From positions 62,001 to 126,000 of the forward strand of contig JAPJBO010000613.1 in assembly GCA_030068145.1 (NCBI GenBank): DNA of 64,000 nucleotides. The letters run 5' to 3'. Positions 23,701-32,700 of the stretch are shown one piece after another. The position numbers were made by a program, and so were the translations under genes. Source of the stretch: Diplonema papillatum (Eukaryota > Euglenozoa > Diplonemea > Diplonemida > Diplonemidae). Each line of letters opens with the position of its first letter. The stretch's first letter is position 1. Below the pieces are notes generated by a model, which ran no database searches, was not told the origin of the DNA, and was given only the letters and a program-made list of their open reading frames with translations.

Positions 23701-26700
23701 AACCACAAGCTAATGATGCAGAATGTCGTCACATGCGGATGCTGAGGTTTTCTGACACCAGATTCCACTCTTCTGTGCCTACCACTTCGTCCTCTGCTGC
23801 TTCCAACCCACGTTCTCATGTTTACTTGTATCGGCGGCCGTGCCGAGTGGGGCTTTTTGAATCTGCAGTCCTCTTCTGCATTGTCGGTGGGGTTCTTCCT
23901 GCCGTCGCTGTCTATGCTCCGACAACACCGCCCGATGGTGCCCCTTCCGGTGACGGTTGCCACCCGTCGTCGTATGCAAGGTGCACTGTGGCAATCGATG
24001 TTTAACACACACGTTACTGCGTGGCCATCGCTTTTCTGGCGGGTTCAACATTGCCCCGGCATACGTGTGCCCTTCTCACCTCCTGATGCTGATTGCACTC
24101 CCTCTTTGTCTTACACCGCTGAAAACCCCGGTCTTGTAGCCTGTGGTGCGGCGGTGCTCCCGCTGTCCTGAACGATCGTATCTGTATAGCCTATTATTGG
24201 AAGCGGATGTGCTTTCCCGATCGTCTTCAGCGCGTTGGCCAACGGCCTCGCATCAACAGAGCATCGTCGCCACAACAGCCATTGGTATAAAGAGCTGCAG
24301 ACCTCAAAGTCATCACAACCGGATGCGTGTGGTTGCGCGGTCGCAACTCTTATGCTTCTTTCCTCCCTCTTTTTCGGAGCCACCTTGTCCATGGTTTCCC
24401 ACTGGATTGCGGGGTCCGCCGTTCGACACACATTTCCGGTCGGACCTTCAGCCAGTATACTAGTGGCATACCAGCCGTTTCTTTTGAAAAGAAACGGCGT
24501 TTCCATCCACCGCCAAAAAGAAGGAAACGGAAACGGAAACGGAAACGGAAACGTTTCCAACGTTTCCATCCTACATAGCCCTAGGGGGGGGGGGCAGCGC
24601 TCTTGTTAAGGATCAGCCACTTTGGCCGGATGGCCGGATAAACCAGACCCCCCCCCCTCCCCCCCCCTCTACAGTGCAGTTGCCTTGGAGGCTGGGTGGT
24701 CAAATTCTCTAAGGTGAAATGGTCAAAATTCCCTGCCAAAAGTGGGCCGACAAAAATTTTCCAAAGTGTGGTATTTGGGGTATTTGGGGCAAAAAAAAAA
24801 ATTTTTTTTTGACCGCCCACCGTGGTGACCACCTTAGAGTGTGACAGGTAGCGCCCCTCCACAGTGAAATAGCCTGAGGGGGGGGGTCAGCCGGCTGATG
24901 ATGGATGGTGTTCTTAACAAGATGCCTGGGGGGATTGCAAGAACGTGCTTGGAATGGGTATGTGCTCAACACCGCACTGGTCCCGTATGCGCCGTGTTTC
25001 GGTCCTTTAAGCCACGGACACATAAGGCGGACCATCATCAGCGTGGAACCTGAGTGTCTGCAGACAGGACTGCGGTGTGAGTCTGGTTTGTCAGGCGGCT
25101 TCGTAGCTCGGCACAGCCAGGACCACCCGTGCTACTAGAGCACAGGCGAATCCGTCACGGGGAGAAGGCCCCTACAACCGTGTCTGAGCAATCAGTTAAA
25201 GAACTCAGGGCACTCGCCCTGATTGTGACTGCGACTCGCTAGGCAGCACTGACTTGTCTTCTTTTTACGGTGGCAATCTGCGAAGTAAACTCCGCAGAGC
25301 ACAGTGGATGGGGTTGCCGTGTGCAGCACCAATGGTTGCAGTACCAAAAGGAAAAGAGTGCGAGGTAGTAATCCTGCGTGCTGGGCAGCAAGTCGCGTTA
25401 CGCGAAGTACCCTACTGGAATGGGGGGATTGCAAGAACGTGCTTGGAATGGGTATGTGCTCAACACCGCACTGGTCCCGTCTGCCAACCACACAGGGAAC
25501 CCAAAAACATTCGGAAACCCCAGGAAAGTTTGTTCCACACCGGTGTGGGTTGATAAAACACCCGCAAAAAATGTGTCACAAAACCGCCGGGACCCTGAAA
25601 GGATCCTGAAAGGACGCATTCCCCAGGGCCCGGGGCCCGGGTTAGCGCTGGGGTCCAGATAGGGTCCAGGTCCAAGGATGGAATCTTCAATATTGCAGCT
25701 TCCACAACAAGCGGAGAGCAAGACGAGAAAAAATCGAGAAATAAACTTGAGAGAGAGAGAGAGACGAGTTAGAGTGCAGGGACCATCTCTCCGAGGAGTA
25801 TCCGGTCGCCCCACTACTATCCCGTACTACTACGGCGGGCGCAAGTCGTTGCGCCGTGGGCACGGAGCGAGCCGTGGCCCAGTCAAAGATGATTGTTGCA
25901 CCGATGGTGGCGCAGCCGGGGGCGTTCTGACTGGCGGACGAGACCGCCTGGCAGGCGTGTGTTGACACGTTGTTTCGCGGGCTCTCCTCCTTTTGGCAAT
26001 AGCCCGCCCTATGGCGGCGGCTAGCATCTTGACGGAGAATCTCAACTCCCACTGAACAACTTGATAAAATTTGATAAAAAAAGCTCAGTCGTGCATTTAC
26101 TATCCTCCAAGGTGAAATGGTCAAAATGCCCTGGGAAAAATGTGGGTCAAAAACTTTCCGAAACGTTTTATTTCCCTTCTCGCCCGCTAGCAGCGACGGA
26201 CCTCGCTTCGTGGTGCCAACACGAGGGGAGAAATTGAGAAAGAAGAAAAAAAGCAGAGGGTTGGATGGAGTGGACGCAGGCGTGCGTCGCGGCCCGTGAG
26301 GAAGCACCGGCCACCTTGCAAGATGAGAATACCTGCCCTGGAAAGAAGCACCCTTTACTCGCGGGGGTAAGCACCCTTGCAGGGGAGCTCTTCCGTGTGC
26401 CTCCGTGCGGAAGGACACTGGGCTTTGAAGAAGGCCGCGGAAGTCGGCTGAACCGGGAGCTACCGGAGAAGGTGTGTATGTGCTTAGGTATTACAACCTG
26501 GTTCGATTGTGGGATAATAAAACCTCGGGGACTAAAAGACTGCATGTTTCTCCCGTTTAATTTTATTTCCGCATATTTTAGCATTTGCAAAGGGCAAAGG
26601 AAGAACACTAAGAGGAAGAATTGGGCTGTCCATCAGAGGAAAAAAGCAGTTCAGAGGGTTTGGGATTTTAGGGAGACACGCTTGTGTCCATCCTGTGGTG

Positions 26701-29700
26701 TGCACGGGATCACCCCCCTTCCATAGCGGTCAGCAGCACAGCCGGCTTCTTGCGGTGTTGTAGCTTGTTTTTTTGTGCGATCTTATTCCCATCCCTTTGG
26801 TTTTTGCGCCGGCCGTACAATGAGACGTTGGAGGAAGACGTTCGAGAGGAGGAAGAAGAGACTATTCTTCGTTTGGGTTTTTTATTACGACGTAGCGAGC
26901 GTCGGGGTCCCGTGGAGAAACACAGGACCACCTTGCTCCCGTCCTTGCGAGGTTGCGAGGCCGGTCAATTGAATTCTTCCCGCTACGGAAAAAGAGGGCC
27001 CGTTGACTCGCAGGAGGAAACACTTCTGCGGGGTACCCTCTTCCGTGTGCCAATCACGCGGAAGGAAATCCAACCGGAGGAGCAAGGGTTTTCAAATACG
27101 AAACTGTGCGAACTCCCCTTTCCAAGGGACGGGTGGGAGGGAATTTGAAGTTTTTTTCCCCGACCTGCGGGTCAGTGGCGCCAAAAAACCGGAAAGGGAG
27201 AAGGTGTGTGTTTGGGTGTTCACCTATATTGTTGGGAGAATAAGACCAAGCGAAAAAAGACTGCGTGTTTTTTCTCACCGATCTTATTTCCCATCCCTTT
27301 GGTTTTTGCGCCGGCCTAGTACAATGAGATGTTGGAGGAAGACGTTCGAGAGGAGGAAGAAGAGACTATTCTTCGTTTGGGTTTTTATTACGACGTAGCG
27401 AGCGTCGGGGTCCCGTGGAGAAACACAGGACCACCTTGCTCCCGTCCTTGCGAGGTTGCGAGGGGGGCCGGTCAATTGAATTCTTCCCGCTACGGAAAAA
27501 GAGGGCCCGTTGACTCGCAGGAGGAAACACTTCTGCGGGGTACCCTCTTCCGTGTGCCAATCACGCGGAAGGAAATCCAACCGTATTAAGAACAAAAACA
27601 CCCCCCCCCCTTTCTTCTCTCCGCATTCATTAGCTTATACACTCCTCGTGTCCATGTCCGCAACCATGTTCTGACTCGGAACGAGGTGTGTTCGGACGTC
27701 CGCCTTCTGTAGATGCGCGCACAGTCCGACAAGGAGACGGTTCTCAGCCAAATGGGGGGATGCCAACTTCCTGCACCGGCTCTCTGCGGTGCTGTTGTCG
27801 TGGAAGGCCTCCATCCTGACCCACCCGGCAGAGATCTCTCTCGCGACGCGAAGACCGATAGCTGCTGTCACCAGTTCTCGGCGCCGTATGGGTGTTGGTG
27901 GGGCCAACTGCGTCAATCTTTCCGTCCAGGTCCACCGTTCCCGAGCGAGTATCGTGCCTCTCGCCGGGTCCAGCACCGCAAAAGCACCTCCCTGATCCGA
28001 AGCATCTGTCCAGACGTGCAGGTTCCTCTCGTTGCGTCCAACCTGGCGGGGAACGCATTCGCGCAACCACGTTTTCCCCCTGCCAATTTCCACCAAGAGC
28101 TCCTGCGAAGGCGCGACTACTGTATCCCAATCCTTGTTGGTTACGCATCTTCGGCTTATCTGCCGGTTCAACCTCAACAACTTCGGATATGCGGCCGCCG
28201 GACTCCTCATGACATACAACGCCCACCGCAAACAACCCACAAATTGGGCCAGACCCCTGAACGAAGTGATCTTTCCCGGAGTCTCCTGACTTGATACAGC
28301 ATCTGCCCACTGGCGCGGGATAGCGAGTGTCTTGCCTTCAAGGTCTAACTGGATTCCGTCGAAGACTCCCGTTGGAGACGGGGTAGTCACCTTGTCCTCC
28401 CTTACTTGGATGTTTGCCTCCTCTAGAGCATTTCGTAACCGCTGCTCTTTCACGCGAACTCCCTCTTCGGTCGGGCCGCCCAGTGCAATATCATCGTAAA
28501 CGGCAAGACTGCTTTGTGATACGCCCGCAATGCGCCGAACCCCAAGGGTTGATAGCTGCGCAGCGGTGGGCGCACGGGATATACCCGGTACAGCGATAGT
28601 AAAAAGGTAGTACCTACCCCCCCTTGCTCTGAATCCGAGAGACTCCGACAGTGCCTCCGACACTGGTAACTGATAAAAGTAACCCAGTAGATCGAGAACC
28701 ATGAACACAGAGAACTCTAGCACAAAAGATTCAATGTCTCTCAGCGACGGGTCTTCGGAGATAAAACCTGTGCTGTTCGGAGGTCAAAAGGCCGACCATC
28801 AAGAGCAACCGTGTCTCCTTTTTGCCTTTTTCCCCAACCTTGAAAACTCGCAGAGTGATCCTTGGCCTTCGCCCTGCGGGTTTCACAATACCACATTTCA
28901 ACATCACGTTGAGATCATCTTCCGTTATATCCAGGCTAGGTAATGCCTGGCACCTTTCCGTCGTCGTGAGCATCACTTCCTGCGTGCATTGGCGCAGCGT
29001 GAATGCCTCGGTGTCCGTCAGACCTTGTTCGATCACCGCATATTTTGCCCTTGTGCTCGGCATCGTGTCCAGCGGTCTGTCGGCCTTCTGGAGAATCGGT
29101 CTTGGCAAAGATCTCGCGTACGATCGCATAGCCAACGCGCCCAGTACGGATTCGGATGATCGCACCTTGGCTACGACGTCAGGTCGTGCTTCGACGATGA
29201 GGCTCTCGACGCGCTCCTCTCTATCGTACTCTTCTTCCGATTTCTCGCCGAGGTCGCCCTGCATCGCAGCATCTGCCCATTCAAACGCTCTTAACGTTGC
29301 TGTTGGAGCCCCAGGGTGAAACCTCTCAACCCACTCCTTCAAAGGATGGAACGCGCTCAGGTCTTCAGCATAAGCAGGGCAGAATGAACTAACCTTTGGT
29401 GACCCTTTCATTTTCAGTGCAGAGTCGTCCCGCGAACTCTCCAAGCGAGACATCTCTGTGTAGGGACGGCTATTTGTGCCTCGCTCTGCGGAGCGGATTC
29501 CATTCGGTAACGGCTCCCTGGCCTCTGCGGAGGCGGTGGCTCAGCGGAGCAGGTTTCCTCGAAAAGGGTGCCTCTGCGGAGGCGGGTGCTTTGTGGCACG
29601 CATTCCCTCTCGCAAGGGGTGCCTCTGCGGAGGCGGGCGCTCTGTGGCACGTTTTCCCTCTGACAAGGGGTACCTCTGCGGAGGCGGTTGCTCTGCGGAG

Positions 29701-32700
29701 CAGGTTTCCTCTGGCAAGGGCTGCCTCTGCGGAAGCGGGTGCTTTGTGGCACGCATTCCCTCTGGCAAGGGGTGCCTCTGCGGAGGCGGGCGCTCTGGCG
29801 CGTTTTCTCTGGCAAGGGGTACCTCTGCGGAGGCGGTCGCTCTGCGGAGCTGGTTCCCTCTGGTAAGGGGTGCCTCTGCGGAGGCGGGCGCTCTGTGGCG
29901 CGTATTCCCTCTGACAAGGGGTACCTCTGCGGAGGCGGTTGCTCTGCGGAGCTGCTTCCCTCTGGCAAGGGGTACCTCTGCGGAGGCGGGCGCTCTGTGG
30001 CGCGTTTTCCCTCTGGCAAGGGGTGCCTCTGCGGAAGCGGGTGCTTTGTGGCACGCATTCCCTCTGGCAAGGGGTGCCTCTGCGGAGGCGGGCGCTCTGG
30101 CGCGTTTTCTCTGGCAAGGGGTACCTCTGCGGAGGCGGTCGCTCTGCGGAGCTGGTTCCCTCTGGTAAGGGGTGCCTCTGCGGAGGCGGGCGCTCTGTGG
30201 CGCGTATTCCCTCTGACAAGGGGTACCTCTGCGGAGGCGGTTGCTCTGCGGAGCTGCTTCCCTCTGGCAAGGGGTACCTCTGCGGAGGCGGGCGCTCTGT
30301 GGCGCGTTTTCCCTCTGGCAAGGGGTGCCTCTGCGGAGGCGGGTGCTCTCTGGCGCGTTTTCCCTCTGGTAAGGGGTACCTCAGCGGAGGCGGTTGCTCT
30401 GCGGAGCACGTTCCCTCTGACAAAGGGTGCCTCTGCGGAGGCGGTCGTTCTGCAGAACAAGCTAGAACACTGGCGCATGCAGATGCGCGGACAGTCCTTC
30501 TGTCCGTCGGTGGTCTGGGGTCACGCAACCCCAAAGATAACGCCTCAGCGTTGTCACCGATGCGTGTCTCGCAAGGAGCAGAAGCTCCTCCCAATCGGCA
30601 CCGCCCCTCGCCAGGTGCTGTAGAGCACCCCTCTTCCAGCTGTGACCGGAGCAAGCCGGAACAACGCTTTTTGCCGCCCGCAGCAAAGTCGGTGCGGTTG
30701 CCTTGCCAAACGTCCCGCGGTGCGCCAACCACCTCCTACCTTCGCCGCCAGGTTCAGAGGGAGCTTGTACGTTACCTCCGACTCGTGTAGCCGAAGACTC
30801 GCCTCTTCCGGCCTCAGCGCAGTGAGGTCCGCCATCCTCAGCGCACAAACTCCAAAGGAGTATCGCCGCGGCCGCGAGTTCCTCGTCTCCCGAGACGACG
30901 TCGAGGATGCTCCGTGCTTCTTCCAAACGCAGTGGGTGTGCGTGACTCGGCGTCTCTCTCCTTTCCAAGCGGCGTTTCAGGATGGCCCTCTTCGTCGTCG
31001 CCAGATCCGCCGGTGGGACACCCCATCTCGATCCGAGTACGCTTACGTACTGTTCCACCGACACAGTGCGCATCTTTCCGGTCCTTGGGCGGCCCCGCTT
31101 GCCTGCCTCTCGCGTCGTGTAGCGAGCAAGCTGGGCCTCGCCCATTCCGTCTAGCATAGCCGCCGCGAACGCTCTGATCCGTAGGGAAGCGGGTGCCGCT
31201 CGAAGCCCTGCCACTTGTGAGAACTTTTCCAGGGTTCCCTCCATCGACAACCTCTGCCTCCTCGTCGAAGCTGCGATTGCAACGGATTCGAACTTCTCTA
31301 TCCTTCCCTCCCACGACGCCTGGGAGGGGAGTCAATCGTTTTTTGGGCTCCGCTTTGCCGACGCTGGCCCGGAGGTCCTTTGCGGAGCGGACACGTGCCT
31401 GAACCTACAACGCTCACGAACGCAACGCCCATTGCGGAAATTGTGGCAGATCCCCGCCGGCCCCCTCGCGTTCGCAACCCGGTCGTTCCCGCGCTGCTTG
31501 ACAACGGCCTTCAGTCGTCTACGGGCCTCCGCAACGTGTTTCGGGAGTCGCGCCGTCTCCTGGATGCCGCGCATCTCATGGCCCGCCGCCGGGTTCCTCG
31601 TGTCGTATATTGCTTGTAGTTGTTCATATTCGTTGAACAGACGCGGCAACTTCAGCATCCACATCGGTGCGGCCGACGTCGGACCCCGCATTCTCAAATG
31701 CTCTCGGACTTTGGCCGTGACGTCGTCTCGTCTTTCCTGCAGCTCTCGATTGCTGCGAAAACGGTATAGACGCGACACCGCACCTTCGAGGAGAAGAAAC
31801 CCTCTGACCCCAACCGGGGCGTCCTTCCAAAACGCCGCGTCTAGCGTCCGGAAGTCGTCATCGTCTTCGTCCTCGTCTTCGTCCTCGCCGGGCATTCCAT
31901 TATTTCTGCGAGGTCCAGCAAATCCAACGCCTCATTCTCGTCGCTCACTAGGGCCAGCTCCTGCAGCGTATCCGGATCCAGCTTCGACCAGAAACCCGGA
32001 TACTCGTCTTCAAACGCGTCGAAAATGGTGCCCGCTCGATCAGCGCCCAGCCCCGGCAGCAACGCTTCGGGACGCAGGGGTGCTGGCCTGCTTCGTTTCG
32101 CTCGCGGTTCCTCTGGGTCCTCCAGCGCTCTTCCCCGCTGCTGCTGCTCCCTCAGCCGCTCTTCAGCTTCCCTCAGCTTATCCTCGCGCTCTTTAAGAGA
32201 CCGCTCCAGCTCCTCCAGCTTCTTCTCCCGTTCCAGAAGCTCATCCCCGTTTCTCGCCCGCGCCTTCGGGGGCATTTGAAGTTTTTTTTTTCCCCGACCT
32301 GCGGGTCAGTGGCGCCAAAAAACCGGAAAGGGAGAAGGTGTGTGTTTGGGTGTTCACCTATATTGTTGGGAGAATAAGACCAAGCGAAAAAAGACTGCGT
32401 GTTTTTTCTCACCGAGAAAAAATAAAATGAGAGAGCAGGCCTGGTTGTTTGGACAATAAACCCATCTCACAAAAAGCTCGCTACGCTCGGTTTTTGCTAT
32501 CTCACAAAAAATTAGTATGGCGCTTTCTTTTGTTTGTGCGCACTAGCGGAACTTCACCTGGGCCAAGTCCGAATGCGGGCATCTTGCGTTTCTTTTTTTA
32601 TTTGTGCGCACTAGCGGAACTCACCTGTTTTGGTAAGTTTCATGTAGTACGCTGCCAACTACTAATTTTTTACCAACAATGCATTGTTAAAAAAGAGTTG

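Larger units (their letters stand above)
26783..32415 (-). mobile_element. tyrosine-recombinase retroelement with split direct repeats (DIRS order; PAT/Ngaro-type ends, VIPER-type gene order)
   Basis: Read on the minus strand the layout is A1 (32415-32276), gag-like part (32275-31332), tyrosine recombinase (31250-30462), a 51-bp tandem array, reverse transcriptase and RNase H (29453-27635), B1 (27583-27281), A2 (27280-27145), a 66-base linker, and B2 (27078-26783). A1/A2 and B1/B2 are near-identical direct repeats, the split-repeat plan of Ngaro, PAT and VIPER elements. The recombinase lies before RT, as in VIPER, not last as in DIRS and Ngaro. The near-identity of the repeats suggests a young insertion. 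The parts lie in several frames, and I judge it a fossil with perhaps a handful of breaks, although some frame changes may be natural. It sits in GAR1 intron 1 in the same orientation as the gene. Confidence 0.82.

Noticed and set aside
30462-30623. Plus-strand frames across the 51-bp array (LCGGGRSA repeats)
   Set aside because: Result of the multiple-of-three array; not a gene.
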